Assembly (NCBI GenBank): GCA_029255685.2
Contig: CM055312.2
Coordinates: 10,874,649 to 10,938,648, forward strand
Length of the DNA: 64,000 bases
Direction of reading: 5' to 3'
DNA from: Silene conica
Taxonomy: Eukaryota; Streptophyta; Magnoliopsida; Caryophyllales; Caryophyllaceae
The notes beneath the pieces are model-generated. The model was not told the DNA's origin, searched no databases, and was given only the letters and a program-made list of their open reading frames with translations. Shown here in pieces: positions 1 to 10,454 of the stretch (position 1 is its first letter; every line of letters starts with the position of its first letter). A program made the translations under genes and the position numbers.

Positions 1-360
1 TTAAAATATTTTCAACTTTATATATAATGGCTTGTTAATAGCTCATACGTTATACTACAATTATATTACGATAAAAATAATTCACTATTACAATTTTTTC
101 TCTAACCATTTATTTTCTCTAACAATGTGATGAAGAAACTGATTAATGGGAGAGTGACAATTGGTGAGGGTGAGGGCGTCGTATGATGAGTTGTTGTTTT
201 TTGGCATTGATGAGGATGATAGTTTGTCATTAATTAGAGAGTAAAAGACGGGTAAAATATTAATGAATTGTTTTTTTTATTGATGACGTGTATCGACTAA
301 TTAAAGCGAAATGTTTGTATCGGTTGTTAAAAATAATACTCCGTATATAACTTTTCTTAA
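1..360. other. AT-rich stretch without a gene
   Basis: No coding pattern, RNA gene or clear repeat is visible here. The stretch is AT-rich and runs into the minisatellite that begins near 366. Confidence 0.5.
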
Positions 361-365
361 TTGAG

Positions 366-590
366 TTTATATGAACTGAACTTATAGGAACTGAACTGAA
401 CTGAACTTATAGGAACTGAACTGAACTGAACTGAACTTATAGGAACTGAACTGAACTTATAGGAACTGAACTGAACTGAACTTATAGGATCTGAACTGAA
501 CTGAACTTATAGGAACTGAACTGAACTTATAGGAACTGAACTGAACTGAACTGAACTTATAGGATCTGAAGTGAACTTAAATTAAGTGAC
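366..590. repeat. GAACTGAACTTATAG minisatellite
   Basis: Tandem array built from the pentamer GAACT in runs of two to four, each run ended by the spacer TATAG, so the higher-order unit is about 15-25 bp. About ten spacer copies are visible. The array is nearly homogeneous with only a few base changes (GGATCT for GGAACT), which suggests recent expansion by slippage or unequal exchange. Confidence 0.9.
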
Positions 591-730
591 TTGAAGTCCA
601 AAAGAACAGAGCCTAAGTCTCAATTGTTCCGCAATTTGGTCCGAACCAAAATAGATCATACTTTATTTCATTTGGTTCACAGTCTACCTATTTACATAAG
701 TTTGGTCTTAGATCGGGTCACAAAACATAC

Positions 731-1602
731 GGGTTGTTTGGTTCAAATAGTTAGAATGGAATGGAATGGATTCTAATACCAAGAGGTATGGAGTTAGAAT
801 CTCATACTTATTATTGCTTGTTTGGTTTGATCTCGTAATCAAATTGTAAATGTCATTCTTATTGTTTGGTTCACATTTGGAATGAATTTCAAATTATTTC
901 ATTTTCTTCATCATAGGTAACCGCAATTATATTATTTTGAATTAAATTAACTATAACAGAGCAAAATTCAAATTAATCCATAAAAATCAAATGACTCATG
1001 TTCATATAATACGCCATAAAATGTTTTATGAAAAATATCACATAAAATGTTTTATGAAAAATACACAACTTTTTTGATGAAAAAATAGACAAAATGTTTT
1101 ATAAAAAAATCCACATAAAATGTTTTACGAAAAAAACCACATAAAATGTTTTATGAAAAATGCGTTACTTTTTTTTATGACAAAATCCGCATAAAATGTT
1201 ACGGAAAAAATCCACATAAAATGTTTTACGAAAAATCGACATAAAATGTTTTATAAAAAAAATTCACATAACATATTTTATGAAAAATACGCAACTTTTT
1301 TTATGAAAAAATATCCACAAAAAATATTTTATAAAAAAATCCACATAAAATGTTTTATAAAAAATATGTAACTTTTTTTTATGAAAAAATCCACATAAAA
1401 TGTTTTATAAAAAATACGTAACTTGGGATTGGGTGGAATGGAGTTAGAATCTTGGGATGAGACATGGGTATGGGCTTCCAAGGTGTTGGAATGGATTTAG
1501 AACCCCTTGGGTATCAAACTCTATTCCAAAAAGACCCAACCAAACACTTGAATGGCTAAAATCAATTTCAATCCATTCCAAATGTCTCAACCAAACACCC
1601 CC
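731..1602. mobile_element. MITE-like element with TGTTTGGTT terminal inverted repeats
   Basis: The left end reads GGGTTGTTTGGTT followed within about 20 bp by a GGAATGGAATGG stretch; the right end reads CCATTCCAAATG then AACCAAACACCCCC, the inverted counterpart. A second such block (GGAATGGAGTTAGAATC) occurs just inside both ends. This is the layout of a non-autonomous DNA transposon, and the same terminal motif recurs in the shorter element at 13,521-13,786. No coding capacity is present, and the middle is filled by a minisatellite. I could not see a convincing target duplication, so the superfamily (PIF/Harbinger is likely by similarity to the other copy) is an inference. Confidence 0.6.
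1010..1420. repeat. CACATAAAATGTTTTATGAAAAA minisatellite
   Basis: About fifteen diverged copies of a 20-25 bp unit with core ATAAAATGTTTTATGAAAAA, separated by short variants of TCCAC or TACGCAACTT. The core ATAAAATGTTTTAT is itself a near palindrome. It lies inside the MITE-like element at 731-1602 and accounts for its large size compared with the relative near 13.5 kb. Confidence 0.85.
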
Positions 1603-2420
1603 AAAATAGATAGACTATGGACTGGACGAAGACCTAACTCTTGTAATGAACATCTATAAAATTGTACTTTCTCCATTCAACCCCACTTTACCACTTTGCT
1701 TTTTCATGTTTGTCAACGCTTGTTTTACACGGTAAATATCGTTGACTACGTATTCGCAAAATAATTTAAAATTTTGATAATCTTAATATACCCGTCAAGA
1801 CAAATCAAACAATATCTCACATGAATATATTTCCGCATTTATATGAGAGAAAATTAAGATTTAATGTTCGCTCGTGAATATTCTATAAAATGAAAATTGG
1901 TGGAGTGAAATTGAATTGAGGAAGTATGCATTACAAATACATCTCCTAATCTTATAATGTTACATTGTAATATTTTACTTTGACAAGTTTTGCTACTAGA
2001 CCTGACAAAATTGACCCAACTCGAATGAACCAACATGAATAATCCAACCCACTATAATCCGACTTAAATATTTATTGTTGCAAACTAATTATAATCCACC
2101 AATAACTTGATAATAGCCGACTTGAACCCGAAGTTACCCAAACCGACCCGATTAGAACCAAAATGACCTGATCCGAAATTCACCCGACGTAAATGGCCCG
2201 TTTGCCAGATTTAACTGTATATACACGATTTTCAAAATTTCAATATTCCGGAACAAATATGTCCGTAAATCAAACATATGGTTTCTAAGATCAGAAAAGC
2301 GTCCACAAATTTTTTGAGAAGTAACAAAGCACATTTGAGGGTTCTGATACGCGAAAAATCGGGTAGTGCTTAAAAATAGATGAATACTGTTTATTTAAGC
2401 CTGAAATCGAACACAGTAAC
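1603..2420. other. Gene-free AT-rich stretch
   Basis: No exon structure or named repeat was recognised. Around 1,985-2,170 there is a run of phrases of the kind GACCCAACTCG, AACCCGAAGTTACCC and CCGACCCGATTAG, a composition often seen in decayed transposons, but no ends could be defined. Confidence 0.4.
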
Positions 2421-3097
2421 TGATACGAGTTGGTCAACGAGTCAATTAAGGAACGAGTTATTCCAAGAGTTTTGAGTTACAGTTTCTTTTGAGTCAATAA
2501 AAGAGTATTAATTCTTCATTTAGTTCGGTGTTTGATTACCATTCATTTGTAGTTTTATTTTTGCATTTAGGAGAGTCCTTAATTAGCTAGAATCAATGGT
2601 CTTGATTAGTTTTTAATTGTGTCTTTATGTAGTATCTTTTGTAGTCCATAACCTATGAATTAGTTTTTAATTGTGTCTTTATGTAGTATCTTTTGTAGTC
2701 CATAACCTATGAATTCATAGGCTATTTAAAGGCTTATATAGTTGTAGTAAGTCTTGCTTGCGACGGGTCACCATTTGTGACGGATATTTTGTGAGGTAAA
2801 ATGGATAGAAAATGAGTTAGTGGAGAAAGGGGACCACATAAATAGTGTTGGAGAGAGAGAAAAAGTGGGTATTTTGTGAGAGTAAACGGTATCCGTCGCA
2901 AGCTTGCGACGGATAGTGCCGTTGCAAATAAGAATTTGTGATATAGTTGTTGTTTAAAAATTAAACTACAAATGAATGGTAATCAAACACCGAACTAAAT
3001 GAAGAATTAATACTCTTTTATTGACTCAAAAGAAATTGTAACTCAAAACTCTTGGAATAACTCGTTCCTTCATTGACTCGTTGACCAACTCGTATCA
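2421..3097. repeat. Fold-back element with 135-bp inverted arms
   Basis: The stretch from 2,421 (TGATACGAGTTGG) to about 2,557 recurs as its reverse complement from about 2,963 to 3,097 (ending CCAACTCGTATCA), with only a few mismatches over some 135 bp. The arms enclose about 400 bp that contain a 54-bp tandem duplication (2,606-2,714) and the MULE-type MITE at 2,746-2,940. Part of the right arm recurs again at about 4,557-4,640. The ends TG...CA recall LTR termini, but no coding part, primer site or target duplication ties this to a retroelement. Confidence 0.8.
2746..2940 (+). mobile_element. 195-bp MULE-type MITE, copy A
   Basis: Flanked by a perfect 10-bp direct repeat ATATAGTTGT (2,736-2,745 and 2,941-2,950), the target-site length typical of Mutator-like elements. 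The termini are imperfect inverted repeats: AGTCTTGCTTGCGACGG at the left against the reverse complement of CCGTTGCAAATAAGAAT at the right. Inside are GACGGATA/TATCCGTC palindromes. Two further copies lie at 41,541-41,735 (inverted) and 43,488-43,681. It encodes nothing and would need a transposase supplied elsewhere. Confidence 0.9.
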
Positions 3098-4555
3098 TAC
3101 TCCCTTTCTTCAAAAAGAATCGTCCCGATTCTTAGACCCATGAAGTTCCCCTGGATCGAAAATGAACTCTGCCCTCACAATGACATGGATGACAAGTATT
3201 AGCAACAAAGTTAAACATATACTCGAACCACCCTTAATGTTAATACCCAACTTGTTCCTTCCTTTTAATATTTCAAGAATCTCGTTGTTGATCGAGAAAG
3301 TTGAACCAGAAAAAGGTTTCATAGTTGCTGCACTATCGTCCCAAAAACAAACGGCTTGAGGTTGGATTTCATAAGTAACAACGACTTCAACAACTTCCCC
3401 ATCTCTATAATCGTCATAATAAGGAGGTAATGTCGGATCAAAACCACACATTCCTCGTACATATTTTCCAAAGAGAAAATTTCCGACATTTTTTTTTGTT
3501 TTTTTACGTGAACAGTACACGTGAACAATATTTTTTTTTGTTCTGTTTTGTGTTTTTATTTTTTATTTAAAAAAAAAAGAATTTCAAAAAAGAACCACTA
3601 GACAATCAAAACCGATTAACCCTCGAACTACCTCGCTCGAGTTTAACCTTTGAATTCCGATCGCAATCAAAAATTCAACAAATGACTTGGTTTCGACACT
3701 CCCTTGGACCGTCTAGATTTAGAGAAATCAAGAGCCGAAACTCTGATACCATATGATGCGAATTAAAAATACGGAAGCGTTTTTTTTGAATTTGTAAAAA
3801 ATTTGTCACAGACGAAAAGATCGTCGCAACTGGATATTTGATAAGTTAGACCTATAACTTATCAATGGTGAGCGAACTCAAGACCTATTGAGTACGAACA
3901 AGTTAATAGTCAAAGACGCGTTTGAATAAATAACAAAAGAAATGCTAAGCAAGCAAGTTGTGTTTTCTGATTATCGTATCCTGCCTACAAGCACTCGGCA
4001 AAGGCTTATAAGTTATAAATAGTCAACTAGAGACTAGTTTGAACAACCCAAAGGCAATGAAAAGTTGCTCATAAGTAAGCTAATTAAGAATATGATTTAA
4101 ACTAAATTAATGTCCCTTATTAAAGGGGGAAAATAAAGAGATACTTTAATAGTTAGGATAATAAAGTCGTCACATAATTGACGGTCCAGTGTAAGGTACC
4201 AATATTAACGAACTAGTTTAACGAAAACTCGAAATACATTTAATCATTCTCGAGAATAATTAAACTGATTTCCGACTTTCAATGAACATAGCCCAACTCG
4301 TATCATACTCCCTTTCTTCAAAAAGAATTGTCCCGATTCTTAGACCCATGAAGTCCCCCGGGATCAAAAATGAACTTCGCCCTTACACCGACATGGATGA
4401 CGAGGATTAGCAACAAAGTTAAACATATATTCGAATCACCCTTAATGTTGATACACAACGTGTTCCTTCTTTTTAATTTTTCAAGAATCTCGTTGCTGAT
4501 CGAGAAAATTGAATAAAAAAAAGGTTCCATAGTTGTTGCACTATCATACAAAAAA
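3086..4555. repeat. Direct repeat of about 260 bp, possible LTR-type relic
   Basis: The segment at about 3,088-3,350 recurs in direct orientation at about 4,293-4,555, both starting CAACTCGTATCATACTCCC. Between them, at 3,749-3,758, the minus strand reads TGGTATCAGA, the common plant copia primer site complementary to initiator tRNA-Met, and the adjoining minus-strand sequence resembles a retroelement leader. This points to a minus-strand LTR-type fossil, but the two repeats do not sit where the LTRs of one simple element would, and no gag or pol was recognised. No host gene was seen. Confidence 0.4.
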
Positions 4556-4908
4556 TGAATTGAGAATTAATACTCTTTTATTGACTCAAAAGAAACTGTA
4601 ACTCAAAACTCTTGGAATAACTCGTTCCTTCATTGACTCATGAAACGACCATAGACACGTGGTAGAAAAAGTCGGAGAAAAAGAAAAGTGACCTGGAATG
4701 ACCTTTCGAACGATACAAATTTAAGTATATAATATGCAGTTTTCGGGATTTTAGGATCCTAGAACAAAAATGTTCATTAATCATACGGTCGGTTCTTTGG
4801 TTATGTCGAAGGTGGACATATAGGTCCCAAGTTAAACATTTTTTGCTTCCCTTTATTATAATGCGATTAAATATACACTTTATTTTTAAAAAAACAAAGA
4901 GTTTTGTT

Positions 4909-5074
4909 TGTAACGGATAATATCCGTCACAAGCTGAAGACGGATACTTTAGTCTCACAAAAATGCAAGTGAACATGCGGGTGGGAGAAAATAGGCATCA
5001 TATGGATAGTGCAACTTACATTATATGAGAGGGGCACTATCCGTCTTCGGGTTGTGACGGATAGTGTCCGTTGT
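4909..5074. mobile_element. Small MITE with ATCCGTCACAA / GACGGATAGT inverted ends
   Basis: The left end (TGTAACGGATAATATCCGTCAC, then a GAAGACGGATA block) is mirrored at the right end (TATCCGTCTTCGGG, then GTGACGGATAGTGTCC and GTTGTAA). The roughly 166-bp element is almost entirely inverted repeat around a short unique centre. It shares the GACGGAT palindrome with the MULE-type MITE family but is a different sequence. No clear target duplication was found. Confidence 0.65.
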
Positions 5075-5372
5075 AACACTCCATGAGAGATTTGTCCAAC
5101 ATCGGTAGAATGTGAGTGTGTGTGGAGATTTGTCCCACATCGGTAGAATGAGAGTCTTGTGATATATTTATAATAGCTTCCTCTACCACTTAGTAACAAT
5201 GTGAGTAATCAATCTCGTGACCCTCTTCCGCCACTCAGGGATCATACTTAGGTTCAATAGACCTCACATGAGTCTGTGATAAAAAAAAAAGTTATTAGCA
5301 ATAGAAAATATTAGTTTAATTTTAAAAACTAATGTAGCTTGTTTACTTTTACATTACCTTAAAGTAAATCCA
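5075..5372. other. Gene-free stretch with a short tandem duplication
   Basis: The phrase AGATTTGTCC(A/C)ACATCGG followed by TAGAATG occurs twice (about 5,088-5,118 and 5,126-5,156). Similar TCCCACATCGG phrases are common in plant repeat termini. Nothing else was recognised. Confidence 0.4.
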
Positions 5373-5758
5373 CATCTTTTGTCGTTGTGCATAACTCGCT
5401 TCACTCTAGTTGGTGAAGTACTCATCGGTAAGATTTTGAGTGAACGAGGCAACCACGTATTTTTTTACAATCTTGTCATTCCACCTGATTAAAAACAAAC
5501 ACACATATATATAAATATGAATATGATATATTTGAATGATATATTTTTCATTAATTTAGGATAAAAAAAAAATACTTGCCAACGACCGTTAACTACCGAA
5601 GAATCAGAAGTGAGTATAATCGGTGGATTTCGGTAGGGCACATTGTTACCGGTCAAATGAAGGTCATCATCATTCCCCTCCACTTCTTCGTTCTCATTCT
5701 GAGAACACCTACCTGAACCAAATCCACTCCCCAATATCTTTCGTATAAATCTCGACAT
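5373..5758 (-). pseudogene. Exon fragments, possibly TNPA-like CACTA gene
   Basis: Minus-strand exon 1 runs from an ATG at 5,758 to a GT donor at 5,575, encoding about 61 residues starting MSRFIRKILGSGFGSG, with an acidic stretch (NENEEVEGNDDD) and ending NGRW. A second exon-like stretch (about 5,484-5,373) encodes WNDKIVKKYVVASFTQN and later RQKMWIYFK, after an in-frame stop in FTN*SEAS. The pattern of hydrophobic residues before a Trp-rich end (MWIYFK) resembles plant CACTA second-gene proteins, but I do not recognise a family firmly. A run of TTTAGGG units sits in its presumed 5' leader (5,778-5,812). Alternative: an unrelated host gene fragment. Confidence 0.35.
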
Positions 5759-5777
5759 TTCCCTGCTTCAAATCTAA

Positions 5778-5812
5778 CCCTAAACCTAAACCCTAAACCC
5801 TAAACCCAACAA
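5778..5812 (-). promoter_or_regulatory. Telo-box-like (TTTAGGG)n cluster
   Basis: On the minus strand four units of the plant telomere motif TTTAGGG or its TTTAGG variant lie 20-55 bases upstream of the ATG at 5,758. Such telo-boxes are common in promoters and leaders of plant growth-related genes. The tract is far too short to mark a telomere. Confidence 0.5.
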
Positions 5813-6132
5813 AATATGGATTATATATATTATTATTCCATATATGTATTCAGAGAATATTAAAGGAATTGTCACCGAATTTTACCCTCATTCAAAAAAT
5901 CACGAGTGTCTGTTAGCTACCTAAATGACTTGAAACGTACAAAGATAGTCCCAAAACTGGGAGTAATTTTTGAACGGGTACTAGGTCAACATTTAACAAT
6001 TAAGAATTATCAATAACTAACAATTAACAACAACAGTAACAACAATTAACAATTATCAACTAAGAATTAACAATTATCAACAACAACAACAACAACAACA
6101 ACAATTAACAAATAACAATTCAAAATCATTAT

Positions 6133-6250
6133 TCATTATATATATAAAAGAATCTTGTAAAATCGCTTATGTGGCGCAATATGGTTTCAGAATTAGGCTA
6201 ACGGAGCTCTCTCATTCAACCTCAGAATTTCAGTTTTTTTCGGCCAATAA
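6133..6250 (+). other. Helitron 5' end (outer copy)
   Basis: Begins TCATTATATATATAAAAG and is homologous over about 100 bp to the 5' end at 7,166. It is preceded by T rather than the A expected at the usual A/T insertion site, so the exact first base is slightly uncertain. Confidence 0.6.
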
Positions 6251-7165
6251 CGTGAATAATAACAGCAACGTCAGCTTCCATTAAATATCAGCTTATTAAT
6301 TAATGTTCCAACCATATAATTACTTAAATTTCTCTTTTTTACCTTATTTATCTTTTATTCTTTCTCTTTCTTAAATCTTATTTTTATCTCACTTAATATT
6401 TTTCACCCCTTATATATGATTTCAGCAACCTTGGAGTTTGACTTTTTCTTTTTTATTTACAATCTCACACATTTCAATTGCCTTACACAATTTGACGTAC
6501 TAATAAAATTTTAACCACTTTGAACAATTTCAAAATCCTTTCAAAAAAAAAAAACAATTTCAAAATGAATGTCAAAGTTAAATTACTAAGATACAAAAAA
6601 TTTAAAATTCGTCGAATAAGATATAATTTCTAAATTTTCTATACTTCTTTAGACAAAAAGTACAAATTCACAATTTTTGGACGATCTTATGTTTTTAAAA
6701 CGAGAGAATTAACAATGAAGTGTATACTAAACTACTTAAACAAATAGCCAAATAATATGAAAAAACAACTTGACATGACCAACAAAAAATATTGAACGCA
6801 ACAATTTATTATTTCACTTAGTTGATAATTTATCTATGGTTATTAGATAATAACATTATCCTAATTCACATTCGACAATTTATTATGGCTCCAGACAATT
6901 GTTTTTTGTATTCAAAACAAAACACAACAATTTTGATCAAAATTGGAGTCGTTAACAAAATATTAACAAGTGTGTAAAGATGGCCACATGTTTTATAGAA
7001 ACAGAAAATTAATTTGGGATAAATGAGAAATTGATTTATAAATACGTAGATTTATTCATGATAAAGTTCTGTAGAAAAAAACGGTAATATTGGGAAAAGA
7101 GAAATATTGGCGAGATAAAATAATATCTCAGAGAGAGAAGAATAAAAGATAGTTAAAATAAATAA

Positions 7166-7280
7166 TCATTATATATATAAAAGAGGAATGTTAAAAAGCT
7201 GATGTGGCAGCATAATATTTCAGCATTTCATAATAGAGCCCTCTCATTCAATCTTAGAATGATACATCTAAATAGACCAA
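7166..7280 (+). other. Helitron 5' end (inner copy)
   Basis: Begins TCATTATATATATAAAAG, preceded by A as expected for Helitron insertion between A and T. It continues with an AAGCTGATGTGGCAG block and CTCTCATTCAATC. Confidence 0.65.
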
Positions 7281-7319
7281 TAAAAATAAGCCAACTAATT
7301 TATTATATAATAATATAAT

Positions 7320-7770
7320 AAATAATGGGGAATGTCTACGGAGCAATTAATACTACAGTAATATAATAAATTCATCTCGGTATAATAATATAATAATATA
7401 ATAAGTAATGGGGAATGTCTACGGAGCAATTAATACTACAGTAATATAATAAATTCATCTCGGTATAATAATATAATACTATAATTATAAGTAATGGGGA
7501 ATGTCTACGGAGCAATTAATACTACAGTAATATAATAAATTCATCTCGGTATAATTGATACAATGTATGCACCTTTCAAAATTAATGGTGAATGTCTACG
7601 GAGCAATTAATACTACAGTAATATAATAAATTCATCTCGATATAATTGATACAATGTATGCACCTTTCAAAATTAATGGAGAATGTCTACGGAGCAATTA
7701 ATACTACAGTAATATAATAAATTCATTTCGGTATAATTGATACAATGTATGCACCTTTCAAAATTAATAC
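7320..7770. repeat. Tandem array inside a Helitron, 80-90 bp units
   Basis: Five copies of a unit that contains GGGGAATGTCTACGGAGC, then AATTAATACTACAG, then TAATATAATAAATTCATC are found at about 7,326, 7,407, 7,494, 7,588 and 7,678. The last three carry an extra block (TTGATACAATGTATGCACC) and are nearly identical to each other, so the array grew in steps. Confidence 0.85.
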
Positions 7771-8191
7771 AATATTAGTATAATTAATACAATGTGTACG
7801 CACCTTTCAAAATTAACAGCCTAAAGTCAGTCTAAAATCTCAGACTCAAAAACCAAAGCACCCTTTTGTTTGGTATTGGATACGCCAATTACCACCATTC
7901 GTAACTTAATACAATATTAGGAATTGGATACGCCAATTACGCACCTTTCGAAAATTTATACAATTACGCACATTTCAAATTTATGCAATGAACATTGTAT
8001 TACTCTTTTGGTTTCTCTATGTTGCTCGAAAAGTGCAACGACCAGCCTTCTCTTTTCTTCTCCTCCTTTGTTTTCTACAATATATAAATAGTTAAATCAG
8101 CTATTCCAACATAATTTTTCCAATTCTAAAATTTTAAGTCTCTACATAATACAATTTCTCATCTAAAAAATCACAAAATCGAATTACCATT

Positions 8192-8344
8192 ATGGCTATT
8201 ACACCGTTACTTACTATTAACCAACTAAATTTCGGAATGAGGCTTACACAAATGAATGTAAGGGTAGTTCACAAATGGACTAGACCGGAATTCAAAGATA
8301 AGAAGAAGACCGATGCTATTGCCCTTCTATTAGTTGATTCAGAG
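8192..8344 (+). pseudogene. RPA70-like OB-fold first exon (Helitron-associated)
   Basis: From the ATG at 8,192 a 51-codon frame encodes MAITPLLTINQLN and later VRVVHKWTRPEFK ending LLLVDSE, followed directly by a GT donor at 8,345. The pattern is that of the N-terminal OB-fold of Helitron-encoded replication protein A large-subunit homologues, in which the first exon ends just before a GTKI-type motif; the RPA-like gene at 51,722 has its first donor at the matching place (LLFSDKE then GT). No second exon is recognisable downstream; the DNA to 9,300 is AT-rich and without coding pattern. It lies within the inner Helitron (7,166-9,344), so it is probably the remnant of that element's RPA gene. 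RPA coats single-stranded DNA. Confidence 0.6.
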
Positions 8345-9314
8345 GTATTGAATTCGACTATTCTGTCAACACACTTTGTAAAATATTATAACTTCATTGC
8401 CTTTTTATGAAAATCATATCACAAAAAATAGTTTGTTTTTATGAAAATACAAAAAAAAAAAATTAATCAAAAAAATAAATTAGCATAAATTAGATAAAAA
8501 AAACTTTAAATATTTTACGAAAAAAAAAGAAAACATTATTTCTATTATAAAGTACATAGTTTTTAACTTTTTACAATTTTGGTAAAACATTTCAATTGCA
8601 AAATATTTTGTAGGTAGTAGTGTTTAAATTTAAAGTTGGAATAAAATATTTTCATGACAAAAAATATAAAAATATAATAAAAGGATAAAAAAATATCTAA
8701 ATATTTTAATTTCTCAACATATCAAAATTTTACACATACGATTTTTAATTGTTTTTTTAAAATCATATCGATTTACTACATAATTTATGTATATAAAAAC
8801 ATGGTTTTAGTATGCAATTCATATTATTTTTATTATCTAATTCATGCTAAAAAAATTAAAATTACTTTTTAAAAATTTTATTTTCAACCATTTTTTACTT
8901 TTTTGGATATGATACATTGAATTTCTCATAAGATTTTGATAAAGGAGTTTAATTCACTTATTACGTAATTTATGGGGCCAAATTACTTTAATTGAAAGTT
9001 GTGGGGTTAATTTCACAATTGCACAAAGTTATGGGGTCAATCACCACTTCCCCGGTTCTATGAGTACTTCACACTTAATTGACAACATTTTTATAAAACC
9101 TACTCTCTTAATAACGCATAATATACCATGTACCATTTTATAACTTTTTCCTATCACTTATTTTCAACAAATTTTCTAAATATACTTTAATATATGATTA
9201 TTTATATACTTTTTGATCTACTTATCTTAAGGCCTCTACATATACATAAAATATGTGATTAAATTATCTAACGACGGTAATTGATCACATACTTTACAAA
9301 ATTGAAATTAACAG

Positions 9315-9344
9315 TCCCGTAAATTTTCAGGGGTGTTACGCTAG
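9315..9344 (+). other. Helitron 3' end 1
   Basis: Imperfect hairpin CCCGTAAATTTTCAGGGG followed by TGTTACGCTAG; the next base is T, as expected at a Helitron 3' junction. Confidence 0.65.
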
Positions 9345-9541
9345 TAGAATCTTAAATATGGATAAGTCTTAATTTATGTCAACGGTTCACACCGTAAGAA
9401 AGTTCGCACGGAATCTTGATTCTATATATATATATTAATGTTTTTTCGTTTTTATTTTAATGATGCATCTTCAATAAATAAATTTTTTGATTATATAATA
9501 AATATAATTTGTCGTTTTCTTTTAAAATAAAAGTACGCAAC

Positions 9542-9571
9542 TCCGTGATTTTTTCATGGGTGTTACACTAG
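9542..9571 (+). other. Helitron 3' end 2
   Basis: TCCGTGATTTTTTCATGGG followed by TGTTACACTAG. The next base is A, not the usual T, so this copy may be older or interrupted. A possible short partner 5' end (TCTATATATATATATTAATG) lies at about 9,420. Confidence 0.55.
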
Positions 9572-9854
9572 AAATAAAATGGTGAAGACGTACCTTCACT
9601 ATGAATGAGAGACCTTCATTTGTCAGGACTGTGTTGGTGTAAGAATGTATTTTAATGCCCGCCATTTTACAGAATTTGAAATATCAACTGTGACATTAAC
9701 TCATCATTATTTTTTCAATAAGTTTAACAACTTTAAGACACTCAAAAAATATTAAACGATCCTGATACAACGAAAACTTCAAGGCGTAATTATGAACAAT
9801 TTTAGTTATATAATAACTATACTTTGTCGTCTGCTTTAAAAAAAAAGTACACAA

Positions 9855-9883
9855 CCCGTGATTTTTCACGGGTGTTACACTAG
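9855..9883 (+). other. Helitron 3' end 3 with perfect 6-bp hairpin
   Basis: Stem CCCGTG, loop ATTTTT, stem CACGGG, then TGTTACACTAG and a following T. This is the cleanest Helitron 3' terminus in the window. Confidence 0.8.
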
Positions 9884-10144
9884 TTAACAACTAATAACTA
9901 TCAACAACAACAACAATTAACTATTCAAGTAAAAACACTAACAATTATTAACAATAAACAACACCAACAACAACAAATTATTAGCAGCTATCCTAGGTCA
10001 ATTTTTCTATCTAACCGGCTACTATCCTAGATCATTTTTTCTATCTAATTGGCACTATCCTAGATAAAATTTTCTAACTAATTATCTATTAACCTAAATC
10101 AATTACATTAACTTTACCAAACTAACCCATTTTTAAATAAACAA

Positions 10145-10447
10145 TTACCTAATTAATTTTGCAAGGTGGTGGTGACGCGCGGCTGTAGTGGTGGTGGTTG
10201 TAACACTGCAAAAACAAAAAAAATCAATTACGAAAAATAAAACGAAAACAAAACTGTAAATTAATGAAAAAAACATAAATACATTACCTATTATGCAAGG
10301 TGGAGTTGGTAGTGTGCTGGTGGTTGTCTTGGTGGTGGGAGTTTTAGGGTAGAAAAAAGGATTTGGGGGAAAAAAATAGAGAGGGCAAAACAATTTGGGG
10401 AAAAAACGAAGTAAGAATGAAAGCGGGTCTGTTTCCAGAAAAAACAT
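10145..10447 (-). other. Leader-like purine/pyrimidine-biased region of the CACTA relic
   Basis: A 100-codon minus-strand frame encodes a Phe-, Pro- and Thr-rich peptide (for example TPTTKTTTSTLPTPP). The composition reflects a pyrimidine-biased stretch rather than a protein fold. It occupies the place of the CCACCACC-rich leader of the CACTA element at 17,490 (17,955-18,170). I treat it as leader or intron rather than a gene. Confidence 0.4.
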
Positions 10448-10454
10448 TGAAAAA

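Larger units (their letters stand above)
6133..9883 (+). mobile_element. Stacked non-autonomous Helitrons
   Basis: Two Helitron-like 5' ends begin TCATTATATATATAAAAG, at 6,133 and 7,166, and both continue with related text (a GTGGCG/GTGGCA block, then GAGC/GAGCC and CTCTCATTCAA). Three 3' ends with the hallmark hairpin followed by GTTAC(A/G)CTAG end at 9,344, 9,571 and 9,883. The best hairpin is CCCGTG-ATTTTT-CACGGG at 9,855-9,872, and the terminal CTAG is followed by T. This fits insertion of one Helitron into another. The only coding trace is an RPA-like first exon at 8,192. The interrupted DNA on either side is AAC-repeat sequence of the CACTA-like relic. Confidence 0.7.

Noticed and set aside
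731-776. Short frame ending at 776 as a gene
   Set aside because: It overlaps the MITE-like terminal repeat and has no coding features.
5778-5812. Interstitial telomere or chromosome end
   Set aside because: Only four units, beside ordinary repeat DNA; a telo-box explains it better.
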